Part shown: one piece after another, positions 15,835 through 23,376 of the stretch
Numbering within the stretch: the stretch's first letter is position 1
Layout of the letters: each line of letters starts with the position of its first letter
Source of the DNA: Streptomyces aurantiacus
GTDB lineage: Bacteria; Actinomycetota; Actinomycetes; Streptomycetales; Streptomycetaceae
Length of the DNA: 49,777 nt
NCBI RefSeq assembly: GCF_001418335.1
Contig: NZ_LIPP01000258.1
Span: forward strand, 1 to 49,777
Reading direction: 5' to 3'
Translations under genes and position numbers: made by a program
The notes under the pieces: model-generated
Seen by the model: only the letters and a program-made list of their open reading frames with translations
What the model was told of the DNA's origin: nothing
Database searches by the model: none

Positions 15835-16722
15835 ATGACACCTGACCACACCACCATGCCGCCCCTCGACATGTATCCGTCCGGGAACCCCCACCTCGGC
15901 ACGGCCCTGAACCTCGCCGCGGCCGGTGTGCCAGCACTTCCGCTACGGCACGGGAAACTGCCGTTCGGCAACTGCCGCGCGTGCGCCAAGAACGCTTGCG
16001 GCGGGCGGCCGAACATGAAGAGCGCGGGCATCTGCCGCTGCCCGGCGGTGTGCCACGCGTGGGCCGCCGCGACCACCGACCCGAGCGTCATCACCTCGCC
16101 CGCATGGGCTACGGCATGGCGACAGGCCACGGCCGTTGCCTACCACCCCGGCGGCGCCGGCCTGACGGTCGTGGACCTCGACAACCCGGACGCGGTCGCA
16201 TGGGCCCGGTCGGCCCTACCCGCGACGCGGACCGTGCCGACCACCCGCGGGGAACACTGGATCTACCACGGCACCATGCAGTCCGCCAACGCAGTCCGGC
16301 CGAGCGTGGACATCAAGTCGGCCATGTCGTACGCCCGTTGGCTCGGACCCGGCACGGGCACCACAGCAGCTCTCCCCGCCGTTGTCCGCGCGCTGGCAGT
16401 AAAGCAGCCGTCGACCGCCCGCAGGGCGCCACAGGACCTCACGGTGCCCATAAGGGGGCAAAGCGGAGAATGCCCGCACCGCACGCCCACCTACCTGGAT
16501 CGTGGCATCGCCATGGTGGTGCAGCGCATCACGGAGGCGTCCAGTGCGGTGCACGCGACCGTCTACCGGACGTTCCTCGCCGTGCTGTCCACGCACGGCC
16601 GGTGCGGCTGCCTCACCGACACCCACACCGCGCGCCTGTTCACCGCCGCGCAGGCCAAGGGCGAAACCGTCCGGCACTGCACCGACGCGTGGACCAACGC
16701 CCGCACCGCATTGGGGCTGTAG
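15835..16722 (+). CDS. Bifunctional DNA primase/polymerase of element 1
   Basis: 295 residues. The N-terminal prim-pol domain shows LAAAGVPALPLRHGKLPF, a Cys cluster (CRACAKNACGGRP, then GICRCPAVC), GLTVVDLDNPDA with the catalytic Asp pair, and TRGEHWIYH in place of the usual SGGxH. DIKSAMSYARWLGPG is the third core patch. The C-terminal part carries no helicase. An OAR-type ribosome site (ACAGGAGAA) precedes the ATG. With the ATPase gene two bases downstream it probably forms the replication initiator of the excised circle, like RepSA/Prim-Pol in pSAM2-type elements. Confidence 0.78.
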   Translation: MTPDHTTMPPLDMYPSGNPHLGTALNLAAAGVPALPLRHGKLPFGNCRACAKNACGGRPNMKSAGICRCPAVCHAWAAATTDPSVITSPAWATAWRQATAVAYHPGGAGLTVVDLDNPDAVAWARSALPATRTVPTTRGEHWIYHGTMQSANAVRPSVDIKSAMSYARWLGPGTGTTAALPAVVRALAVKQPSTARRAPQDLTVPIRGQSGECPHRTPTYLDRGIAMVVQRITEASSAVHATVYRTFLAVLSTHGRCGCLTDTHTARLFTAAQAKGETVRHCTDAWTNARTALGL

Positions 16723-16724
16723 CC

Positions 16725-18197
16725 ATGGCTGAGGACGAAAAGAACCCGGCTCCCAAGGTCATCACCGACTACGCGCAAGCGCACTTCCGGTACTTCCGCA
16801 CCGGCGACGGAACCGTGTACGCGCAGAAGAACGCCCACCCCGTGGCCCGTCCGATCCGCTCGCAGGGCACTACAGGAAGCCACCGGCAGGAACTCATGGT
16901 GGGCCTCTTCCACGACGGAGCCGGCGTGTTCAACGGAACCGCGCTCAAGGAGGCGTTGGACTTGATCGAAGCACTCGCCCTGACCGAGCACGTACAGCCC
17001 GTCCATATCCGGGTTGCCCCCGGGTTCGACGGGGCGACGTGGCTGGACCTGGGCCGCGACGACGGACAGTCCGTCCGCATCCACCCCACCGGATGGGACA
17101 TCACCGTCCCCGACCCGCGGGAAGTGTGCTGGCGGCGTACTCAGCTCACCGGGGAACTGCCGCTGCCGGTCCAGGACACCGACGGCAAGGGCATCGACCT
17201 GCTGATGAGGCTGTGCAACTTCGCCACCGCGGAGACCGAGTGCCTGGCCATCGCGTGGCTCATCGGCTGTCTCGGTCCGTCCGTGCCCGTCCCTGCGCCG
17301 TTCCTCACCGGCCCGCAGGGCGCGGGCAAGTCCACGGGTGGCCGGATGCTCGTGCGGATCATCGAGGGCATGACCGGCGACCTGCGCCGCGCACCGAAGG
17401 ACGAGGAAAACCTCATCGCGGCGGTGGCGGCCGGTTGGGTGACCGCGCTGGACAACCTGTCGCACATGACGCCGGACCTGTCCGATGCCATGTGCTGCAT
17501 CGTCACCGGAGCCGAGAGCGTCAAGCGGGCTCTGTTCACCGACGGGGACGTGTTCCGCGTCGGCTACCGCCGCCCCCTCCTGCTGACCGGTATCGACGTG
17601 GGAGTCATCCGGCCCGACCTCGCCGAACGGCTGCTTCCCCTGCGTCTCGAACGGCCCCGGGTACGGCGTACCGAAGATGAGCTGTGGACGGAGTACGCGC
17701 AGGTACTGCCCGTCGTCCTCGGCTCGCTGCTCGACCTGACGGTCAAGGTCCGCGCCGTGGAAGCGGAAACCCCCACGGATCTGCGTATGGCGGACTTCGC
17801 GCACCTGTGCGCGCAACTCGACGCGGCCACCGGTCTGGGAGCTCTCGCCGCCTACCGGGCCAGTCTGGACGATCTGAACGACGACGTGATCGAGGGCGAT
17901 CTGTTGGCGCAGACCGTCATCGAGCACGCGGCCGGCATGGCGGCGGGCGCGGAAGAGCGAATGACGTCCACGCAGTGGCTGCACTGCCTCAGCCGCCTCT
18001 ACGCCGGCGAGGACCTGCGCGCCCTGCCCAAGGGATGGCCGACCACGGGCAAGGTCCTGTCCGACCGGCTCAAGCGTCTCCAGCCCACCCTCGCCGCCCG
18101 GGGCGTGATCATCGACTCCGGCCGCACCAAAGAAGGCCGCTACATCGAGATCACCCGGCTCGCCCCGCCCGCACACGAGCAGGAAGCGGCGTTCTGA
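16725..18197 (+). CDS. Helicase-like P-loop ATPase, replication partner of prim-pol
   Basis: 490 residues. The Walker A motif FLTGPQGAGKSTGGRML lies near residue 200, and WVTALDNLSHM near 245 gives a Walker B-like strand ending in Asp. After RRPLLLTGIDVG comes RPDLAERLLPLRLER, a sensor/arginine-finger pattern of D5- or phage-primase-type AAA+ helicases, and the C-terminus looks like a winged helix (LSDRLKRLQPTLAARGVIIDSG). Translation is coupled to prim-pol. It is not homologous by eye to the DUF3631 protein at the same position in element 2, so the two elements have swapped replication helicases. Confidence 0.75.
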   Translation: MAEDEKNPAPKVITDYAQAHFRYFRTGDGTVYAQKNAHPVARPIRSQGTTGSHRQELMVGLFHDGAGVFNGTALKEALDLIEALALTEHVQPVHIRVAPGFDGATWLDLGRDDGQSVRIHPTGWDITVPDPREVCWRRTQLTGELPLPVQDTDGKGIDLLMRLCNFATAETECLAIAWLIGCLGPSVPVPAPFLTGPQGAGKSTGGRMLVRIIEGMTGDLRRAPKDEENLIAAVAAGWVTALDNLSHMTPDLSDAMCCIVTGAESVKRALFTDGDVFRVGYRRPLLLTGIDVGVIRPDLAERLLPLRLERPRVRRTEDELWTEYAQVLPVVLGSLLDLTVKVRAVEAETPTDLRMADFAHLCAQLDAATGLGALAAYRASLDDLNDDVIEGDLLAQTVIEHAAGMAAGAEERMTSTQWLHCLSRLYAGEDLRALPKGWPTTGKVLSDRLKRLQPTLAARGVIIDSGRTKEGRYIEITRLAPPAHEQEAAF

Positions 18198-18210
18198 CCG
18201 CGCCACCTAC

Positions 18211-18266
18211 GCGAACAGCAAGAGGAGCACCCGGGCCCGGCGCCGCGTGCTCCTCTTGCTGTTCGC
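18211..18266 (+). terminator. 20-bp perfect hairpin after the ATPase gene
   Basis: GCGAACAGCAAGAGGAGCAC and its exact complement flank a 16-nt loop, 14 bp past the stop codon. It separates the replication genes from the iteron array. Confidence 0.75.
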
Positions 18267-18374
18267 CGCCGCGCGGCGCCCCTAAGGACGTGCCGCGAAG
18301 CGGCTCCTTCTTCACGCTCTGAGACGCACCGCACGACCACAGACAGCCCCTCTTTTTTCCTAAGTAAGGGAGTG

Positions 18375-18584
18375 CTGCGTCACCTGCGTCACCCGGCCCC
18401 ACAAAACGGCGGGTGACCTGCACGAACACGGGTGACGCAGACGGCATACCTCTGCGTCATCGTGCGTCACCTGCGTCACCGATGACGGACGTCTGCGTCA
18501 CCGATGACGCACACCCAACCTTCTGCGTCACCCCGAAACAGCAGGTCAGACGCGTGCGTGACGCAGATGACGCGGGTGACGCAG
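18375..18584. repeat. Iteron array, candidate replication origin of element 1
   Basis: At least eleven copies of CTGCGTCACC or close variants (core TGCGTCA) occur in both orientations in 210 bp: forward near 18375, 18384, 18452, 18462, 18471, 18493 and 18523; inverted at 18431, 18503, 18558 and 18575. There is no gene in 18267-18647. The position, directly after the replication genes and before xis, equals that of a different iteron array in element 2. Iterons usually bind the replication initiator; origin function is inferred. Confidence 0.75.
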
Positions 18585-18647
18585 AAATCCCCACCTCGGA
18601 CACACGCACCCTCAACCTGAGACCAGCCCGAACGAGGAGTGGCAACG

Positions 18648-18836
18648 ATGGCTCGCCCCCAGATGCTCAAACTCCCGGAAGTCCTCGAAGAGATCGGCAT
18701 GAGCCGCGCCGCCTTCTACCGCTTGCGCACCCGCGGTCAGGCGCCCCGGCTCCGCAAGCTGCCCAACGGTCAGGTGCGCGTGAGCCGTCGCGACCTGGAC
18801 GCCTGGTGGGACCGCTGCGAGGAGAACGCCGCGTAG
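18648..18836 (+). CDS. xis: Excisionase / AlpA-type HTH protein (Xis) of element 1
   Basis: 62 residues from the ATG at 18648 (GAGGAG upstream). It is a MerR-like winged helix of the AlpA/excisionase type: LPEVLEEIGMSRAAFYRLRTRGQAPRL, then RVSRRDLDAWWDRCEE. It is about 75% identical by eye to the protein at 32858. It should bend DNA at the att arms and direct the integrase toward excision. A terminator lies between it and int. Confidence 0.88.
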   Translation: MARPQMLKLPEVLEEIGMSRAAFYRLRTRGQAPRLRKLPNGQVRVSRRDLDAWWDRCEENAA

Positions 18837-18856
18837 TTCACCGCCAACGACCGATT

Positions 18857-18885
18857 GAGGGGCCCGCTGATCCAGCGGGCCCCTC
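18857..18885 (+). terminator. Hairpin between xis and int of element 1
   Basis: GAGGGGCCCGCT and its complement form a 12-bp stem with a 5-nt loop followed by TCCTTT, so it resembles an intrinsic terminator or attenuator. Element 2 has a hairpin of different sequence at the same place. Confidence 0.75.
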
Positions 18886-18900
18886 TCCTTTGGGAGAGAA

Positions 18901-20310
18901 ATGCTCACGTACGACGTCGACATCTGGTCCATCCGCAAGCGAGCAGGACGTCAGAAGCCCTACGAACTGCGGTGGCGCGTCGGTTCGCGCCCTCATTCCA
19001 AGAGCTTCAAGCTCAAGCCACAGGCGGACGGTCGCCGCTCCGAGCTGATGACCGCGCTTCGGGAGCGCGAGCAGTTCGACGAGGACACGGGCGTACCGGC
19101 GCGCGAGTTGGCCGTGCGAACCTCCCCGACCTGGTACGACCACGCCACCGCGTACGTGCTCATGAAGTGGACGCGCGCGGCGGCCAAGCACCGTGCCGGC
19201 ATCGCCGAAGCACTCGCGGTCGTCACCCCGATGCTGGTCACGACGACCCGGGGCGCCCCGGATTCCACGGTCCTGCGAGCAGCGCTCTACCAGTGGGCCT
19301 TTCGCGCAGTTCCGGGGCCTGACGGGCAGTTGGCCTCTCGGCATGTCATGGAGGAGCCACCGCAAGAGATCCGATCGGCCCTGTCCTGGATCTCAAAGCA
19401 TTCGATGCAGGTCAAGGCACTCGAAGATCCCGCGCTCCTGCGCCCCGCCCTCGAAGCTCTCTCACGCCGCATGGACGGCAAGAAGGCCGTGGAGAACACA
19501 GCTCGCCGCAAGCGCATGGTGCTGAGCAACTTCCTTCGGTACACAGTGGAAGAGAAAGGGCTCCTGTCCGCCAACCCTCTTCTCCGTGTCGACTGGACGC
19601 CACCGGAGACGGATGACGAGATCGACTTCCGGTATGTGCCCGGTCCGACGATGGCCCGCTCGTTCATCACCGCCGTGCGGGATTCCGGGACGCGTGGACA
19701 GCACCTCGAAGCATTCTTCGGGTGCCTGTACTACGCCGCGATGCGTCCCGCCGAAATCGCCTCGCTCAAAGCCTCAGACTGCACGCTCCCCCCGGACACC
19801 GAGAAGGCTGCCGAGCAGTGGGGAGAGCTGCTGTTGGGGGAAAGCCGCCCCGAAGTTGGGGGAGGCTGGACGGATGACGGTGCGTCCTATGAGGCGCGCG
19901 GCCTCAAGCGTCGGGCCCGCGGGGCGACACGGTCCGTGCCAATTCCGCCGATCCTCGTACGGATGCTGCGGGACCACATCGCGGCCTACGGGACGGCCCC
20001 TGACGGTCGTCTGTTCCGCGCGGCGAAGGGTGGTCGGGTTCGGTCAACCGAGTACTGCAACCTGTGGGGCGCGGCCCGTACCGCGGTGCTGTCGAAGACG
20101 GACGCGGCAACACCTCTCGCGCGAGTGCCGTACTCGCTCCGTCACGCCGGAGTGTCCCTGTGGATCAAGTCGGGGGTGGACCCCGTGGAAGTCGCCCGTC
20201 GCGCCGGCCACAGCATCGCCGTGCTGTTCCGCTTCTACGCCAAGATCCTGCGGGGCGAGCAGTCGCGCTCCAACCAGCTCATCGCGGAGGAGCTGAGCAA
20301 GGGCGGGTAG
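18901..20310 (+). CDS. int: Site-specific tyrosine recombinase (integrase) of element 1
   Basis: 469 residues, ATG with GGGAGAG upstream. An N-terminal arm-binding domain (VDIWSIRKRAGRQKPYELRWRV) and a core-binding domain precede the catalytic domain. Catalytic positions: Arg in YYAAMRPAEIAS (~281), SLRHAGVS (~411, Tyr-Ser before Leu-Arg in place of the common His), GHS (~435) and the nucleophile Tyr in RFYAK (~444). It inserts the element into the 3' half of tRNA-Ser. It ends 65 bp from att copy B, with the arm-type repeats between. It is clearly homologous throughout to the integrase of element 2. Confidence 0.95.
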   Translation: MLTYDVDIWSIRKRAGRQKPYELRWRVGSRPHSKSFKLKPQADGRRSELMTALREREQFDEDTGVPARELAVRTSPTWYDHATAYVLMKWTRAAAKHRAGIAEALAVVTPMLVTTTRGAPDSTVLRAALYQWAFRAVPGPDGQLASRHVMEEPPQEIRSALSWISKHSMQVKALEDPALLRPALEALSRRMDGKKAVENTARRKRMVLSNFLRYTVEEKGLLSANPLLRVDWTPPETDDEIDFRYVPGPTMARSFITAVRDSGTRGQHLEAFFGCLYYAAMRPAEIASLKASDCTLPPDTEKAAEQWGELLLGESRPEVGGGWTDDGASYEARGLKRRARGATRSVPIPPILVRMLRDHIAAYGTAPDGRLFRAAKGGRVRSTEYCNLWGAARTAVLSKTDAATPLARVPYSLRHAGVSLWIKSGVDPVEVARRAGHSIAVLFRFYAKILRGEQSRSNQLIAEELSKGG

Positions 20311-20321
20311 CGGGCCCATTC

Positions 20322-20337
20322 TGGCCCACAGGTGGCC
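20322..20337. promoter_or_regulatory. Putative integrase arm-type site, right end of element 1
   Basis: Two TGGCC motifs 11 bp apart (20322 and 20333) within GGCCCACAGGTGGCCCA, mirrored at the left end of the element with one mismatch. Confidence 0.6.
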
Positions 20338-20374
20338 CATACGCACTGGTCAGACGTGGGACAGAGGCGGGTCA

Positions 20375-20509
20375 GGGTGAGACAGGCTGAACACAGAAGG
20401 GGTGCCCCTCCGGAGAGTGGCACCCCTTCTGACCTGCACAACGTCTGACCTGCGCGGTGGGTGTGGGATTTGAACCCACGGTCACATCGCTGCGACGACG
20501 GTTTTCAAG
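20375..20509. repeat. Central att repeat (copy B)
   Basis: Identical over 135 bp to copy C at 34586. It holds the 3' half of tRNA-Ser and the terminator hairpin, then diverges directly after the anticodon segment TTTTCAAG. It is the shared junction of the two elements. Confidence 0.92.
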
Positions 20510-20585
20510 AGCGTTCACTGACACGAACCTCAACTACCCCTGACCAGCGCGTTCCCTGGTTGCGCTCGCCTCAAAGGGGCGACTC

Positions 20586-20606
20586 TGGCCGGAGGTTGGC
20601 CACAGG
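20586..20606. promoter_or_regulatory. Putative integrase arm-type site, left end of element 2
   Basis: TGGCC at 20586 and 20597 (11 bp apart), with TTGGCCACAGG at 20596-20606 matching the right end of the element. Confidence 0.55.
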
Positions 20607-20622
20607 AGGGTTCAGAACCCTG

Positions 20623-21288
20623 TCAGCCCCGCGTCGCCTCATCCGTCAGAAGGCGACTGGTGAAGCCCTCGGCACACAACCGTTCGTACGCCGCCGCCAC
20701 GTCGTCGGGGATCGTCTGATCGATCATGAATCCCTGCCGGGGGTACACCGTGAGCCGCTGCTGGGCTCCGACCAACATGTCGATGACGAGGCGCGCGTCC
20801 TGGATCGAATCGACGTACTCAGGGAACGTCATGGGAGTGGATGCGCTCACCCACTCGACATCCGGCCAGAGCTTCCGTGCCGTGGCGTACGCCCGTCGTT
20901 CCTCGTACGGCTTGCTGACCAACAGGACCGAGGACACGGGAACGCCCCGGTCTTCGATCAGGTCACGGGAGAAGCGGATGTTCTCGCCCGTGTTCCGGGC
21001 CCGCGGCTCGACGAGGATGGCGTCCGCCGGGACTCCGAGATCAATCGCGCGCTCGCGGTAGTGCTCGGCTTCACCGCGGGGCATGCGCTCGCGTGTCGTA
21101 CGGCTGGTCGCCCCGGTGAAGACGATGAGCGACATCATCCCGCGCTGATACAGGTCGACCGTCGTGTCTGCCACCCCCAGGTCGTGACTGCCGAGCCCGA
21201 TTGCCACGGAGCAAGGGCGCGGCTCATGGCCCATCTGCTGGAAGTCCCAGAGCTGTTGTGCGTCCGCCCAAGCTTGCGTAGAAATCAC
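20623..21288 (-). CDS. YdcF/SanA-like DUF218 protein
   Basis: 221 residues from the GTG at 21288, which overlaps the GntR stop codon by 4 bp and has GGAGAG upstream; longer frames upstream lie inside GntR. Family motifs: VAIGLGSHDLGVADTTVDLY, LIVFTGATSRTTRERMPRGEAEHY, ARNTGENIRFSRDLI and SVLLVSKPYEERRAYATARKLWP. The Rossmann-like DUF218 fold binds a small ligand, possibly a nucleotide, in a pocket lined by the TGA and ARNTGEN loops. No signal peptide or membrane segment is present, so it is cytosolic. In pSAM2 the gene beside the GntR repressor is the NUDIX protein Pif, which blocks redundant conjugation. By position this protein could have a similar role, but that is inference. Confidence 0.82.
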   Translation of the reverse strand: MISTQAWADAQQLWDFQQMGHEPRPCSVAIGLGSHDLGVADTTVDLYQRGMMSLIVFTGATSRTTRERMPRGEAEHYRERAIDLGVPADAILVEPRARNTGENIRFSRDLIEDRGVPVSSVLLVSKPYEERRAYATARKLWPDVEWVSASTPMTFPEYVDSIQDARLVIDMLVGAQQRLTVYPRQGFMIDQTIPDDVAAAYERLCAEGFTSRLLTDEATRG

Positions 21289-22079
21289 TTGCTCTCTCCT
21301 TCCGTGTTCGCCGAGTCGGGCACCTTGAAGTCGTAGGCCCACGCGAAGCGCGTGGCCGCGTGAACCCCGATGGCGAACTCCACCACGGTCCCGTCGGCGG
21401 TGTACGTGGTGCGGTGCAGTTCCACCACCCACTCCCCGGGGGAGAGCTGCAAGAGCTGGGCTTCCTCCTCGCTGGGGACCCGCGCGAAGATCTCCTCTTT
21501 CATGTGGTCGATCTCGTATCCGGCGTCGTACAGGACGCGGAAGCCACCGCCACGGCCGGCGGGCCCCGGGCTCGGATCCACGATGCGCGTGCCTTCGACA
21601 TGCTCAGGCCTGTAGTAGCTGGTCAACGTGTGTGTAGGCTGCGTTCCCTCTTTCACGAGACGCGCCCGCGCGTACACCTCCGCGCCCTCGGGCAGGCCGT
21701 GAGCTTCTGCCACCAGCGGCGGCGCCACGACACGGCTTACGTTCTGAGTCTGCTCATTCCGACGGTACGGGCGCCCCGACGCCACGCGGTCAGCGATGAA
21801 CGCCACCTCGTCACCGTCGCGCCACTTCGCCTTGTCGTACCGCGCGATACCGAGCCGCTTGAGTGGCGTCTGCTGACGCACCACGGTGCCGTGGCCACGC
21901 GAAGACGTCACGAGTCCCTGGGCTTCCAGTGCCTTGTACGCCTTGTGGACGGTGTCCTTTGAGCCCTCGCCTGCCTTCACCAAGTCCCTGATCTGGGGCA
22001 ACTGGGCGCCCGGCTCGTACTCACCGCTCCTGATCTGTTCGGCGAATCTGTCTGCCAGTTCCCGCCACTTCGGTGCCAC
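21285..22079 (-). CDS. GntR-family transcriptional repressor with UTRA domain (KorSA-like)
   Basis: 264 residues. The N-terminal winged helix is typical (WRELADRFAEQIRSGEYEPGAQLPQIRDLV, SKDTVHKAYKALEAQGLVTSSRGHGTVV). A C-terminal UTRA/HutC sensor domain runs from ~residue 95 (ARARLVKEGTQPTHTLTSYY to WVVELHRTTYTADGTVVEFA). The upstream region holds three palindromes sharing AGTCCTnGGACT that overlap a rightward promoter. It therefore most likely represses the transfer operon and itself, as KorSA represses pra/tra in pSAM2. Translationally coupled to the DUF218 gene. Confidence 0.93.
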   Translation of the reverse strand: MAPKWRELADRFAEQIRSGEYEPGAQLPQIRDLVKAGEGSKDTVHKAYKALEAQGLVTSSRGHGTVVRQQTPLKRLGIARYDKAKWRDGDEVAFIADRVASGRPYRRNEQTQNVSRVVAPPLVAEAHGLPEGAEVYARARLVKEGTQPTHTLTSYYRPEHVEGTRIVDPSPGPAGRGGGFRVLYDAGYEIDHMKEEIFARVPSEEEAQLLQLSPGEWVVELHRTTYTADGTVVEFAIGVHAATRFAWAYDFKVPDSANTEGESK

Positions 22080-22112
22080 GCGGCACTCCTCTCGACGCGT
22101 CCCAGTGAAGCA

Positions 22113-22183
22113 CAGTCCCAGGACTGTTGACAGTCCTGGGACTGCGGTGCATAGTCGTCTCAGGCCGCTCGCAGTCCTAGGAC
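22113..22183 (+). promoter_or_regulatory. GntR operators overlapping the rightward transfer promoter
   Basis: CAGTCCCAGGACTG (22113-22126) and its complement (22131-22144) form a 14-bp inverted repeat with a 4-nt gap; each half is itself nearly palindromic. A third copy, GTCCTAGGAC, is a perfect palindrome at 22174-22183. TTGACA at 22127-22132 and CATAGT at 22150-22155 are separated by 17 bp, a standard vegetative promoter pointing right. The operators cover the -35 box and lie just downstream of the start, a good layout for repression. Confidence 0.75.
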
Positions 22184-22270
22184 AACGAGCCGGAAGGGCC
22201 TTTTTTGGGCTGCTTCAAGGCCGTGCCGGTTCGGGATTGCTCGGGTTCATGGGGCCCCCTGCTGGTCGTT

Positions 22271-22819
22271 CCTTGAGAACTGAACAGCGTGCCTAGATGA
22301 CGGGGTGAGAGTCCCCGTCCCCGCTTCGGTCCGGGTGATGACCGATGGTGGCCGATCTTCTGCGTACCGGCTCTGGAGAACAGCCTTCGGGATCATCCCT
22401 TCCTCACGGGAGGTCAGCCCGTCGGGTGCCACCCGGTACGCGCCGCCCTGCTGGCGTCAGAGCAGTGACGATGACGCACCCGATTCCCCCGGCTCGGGAC
22501 CGGTCCGCCGCGCAACGGCGGACCGGTGAAGCCGTGTGTCCCTGCTCTCTGCGGGAGTTCGGTGTGAACCGACGACATCTGTAGGCGCCGCCGCTCGGAC
22601 CCGCGGCCGGCGCCGGAACGATCTGGGTCCCCTTCCTGGCCTCGCGGCGCCTCATGCCGCGGCCGGCTGCCTCTCTCACCCGTCCGGGTCCGCCTTGCTG
22701 CGGTGGCCGTACGGGTGAGAGCGCGGGGAGCCGGAAGTGACTCCAACGGCACGCGGCGCCCGGGTTGCCCCCCGGACGCCGCTTCGGGCCGTTCCACCTT
22801 GCGAGAGGAACCACGACCC
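22271..22819 (+). ncRNA. Long structured leader of the transfer operon
   Basis: About 640 nt separate the promoter from the first gene. The segment begins with TTGAGAACTGAACAG, close to the boxA-like antitermination sequence of actinobacterial rRNA spacers. Perfect pairings follow: GACGGGG with CCCCGTC (22299/22313); GCGTACCGG with CCGGTACGC (22362/22433); ACCGGTCCGCCG with its complement (22499/22516, 5-nt loop); CTCTCACCCGT with its complement (22673/22711); and a GCGGCG/CGCCGC hairpin (22753/22777) just before the start. I find no convincing gene on either strand. It may be an antiterminated leader, a cis-regulatory RNA or a processed small RNA. Confidence 0.5.
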
Positions 22820-23086
22820 ATGAAGCACATCGTTGCTGATCAGGTGGTTGTTACCGCCGACCTGTTTGACCGTGAGCCGACGGCTGCGGAGCTCGCCGCG
22901 ATCAACATGGAGATGCCCGTCATTAAGGCGAGCATCGAGCTGTTGGACGCGCAGATCATCGCGATCGACCGGACGCCGACGGAGCTGGACGCGCGGCGTA
23001 TCCGCCGGGCCCACCGCAAGGTGCTCGCCGCTCGCCGGACGCTGGCGAACACCGCCGCGACGCACACGGCGGGGGTGGGCGCATGA
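22820..23086 (+). CDS. DUF6284-type small protein, first gene of the transfer operon
   Basis: 88 residues from the ATG at 22820 (GAGAGG upstream; a longer frame lacks a ribosome site). MKHIVADQVVVTADLFDREP, then AELAAINMEMPVIKASIELLDAQI and DARRIRRAHRKVLAARRTLAN. It is a small helical protein repeatedly found at the head of transfer operons in Streptomyces AICEs. Function unknown. It overlaps the next gene by 4 bp. Confidence 0.75.
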   Translation: MKHIVADQVVVTADLFDREPTAAELAAINMEMPVIKASIELLDAQIIAIDRTPTELDARRIRRAHRKVLAARRTLANTAATHTAGVGA

Positions 23087-23376
23087 GTGCCACTCCCTCC
23101 CGTCAGGGTGTCGCCCTGGTGCTGATCGTGTCGGGTGCGCTGATCGCGATGGCCGCCACCGCCGTTCTGCTCGTGACGCACGAGCCGCTCTTGCGGTTCG
23201 TGGTCGTCGCGGGCGGGGCCGTCCAGGTCCCCGGATGGCTGCTGCACCTGCGGCGGCCCCGGCCATCGGCCGTGTGGGAGATCGGTCCGGACAACGGCGA
23301 TGCGGACGAATGGATGGGTGAGCGGTTCATCTGGGAGCCGGGCGACCGTGACGAGCACGGGAGGGCCGGCCGATGA
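23083..23376 (+). CDS. Small two-span membrane protein of the transfer operon
   Basis: 97 residues. Two hydrophobic stretches (VALVLIVSGALIAMAATAVLL and LLRFVVVAGGAVQVPGWLLHL) precede a polar, acidic tail (WEIGPDNGDADEWMGERFIW). It overlaps both neighbours by 4 bp, so it is translated with them. By size and position it resembles the small Spd proteins of intramycelial plasmid spreading; no specific family recognised. Confidence 0.7.
   Translation: MSATPSRQGVALVLIVSGALIAMAATAVLLVTHEPLLRFVVVAGGAVQVPGWLLHLRRPRPSAVWEIGPDNGDADEWMGERFIWEPGDRDEHGRAGR

Larger units (their letters stand above)
12754..20509. mobile_element. Element 1: 7.8-kb AICE-type element lacking TraB
   Basis: Bounded by att copies A and B. 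From right to left it carries int, a hairpin, xis, an iteron array, an ATPase gene, a prim-pol gene, a frameshifted spdB, decayed leftward genes, and low-G+C cargo. It therefore has the recombination and replication modules of an AICE but no FtsK/TraB translocase, no GntR repressor and no transfer operon. Int/xis organisation and spdB are homologous to element 2, so it is probably a deletion derivative or satellite of the same family. Confidence 0.85.

Noticed and set aside
15835..18197. One long fused frame (from 15981) joining prim-pol and ATPase of element 1
   Set aside because: The upstream part of that frame is Arg/His-rich and out of frame with the prim-pol motifs; the ATPase starts at 16725, just after the prim-pol stop.
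18375..18584. CRISPR-like array
   Set aside because: Repeats are about 10 bp, irregularly spaced and in both orientations, with no constant spacers and no cas genes. Iterons fit better.
22404..22830. Leftward frames of about 137 residues over the leader
   Set aside because: Two different frames overlap each other, both Arg/Pro/Gly-rich, without ribosome sites; the sequence is dominated by inverted repeats instead.
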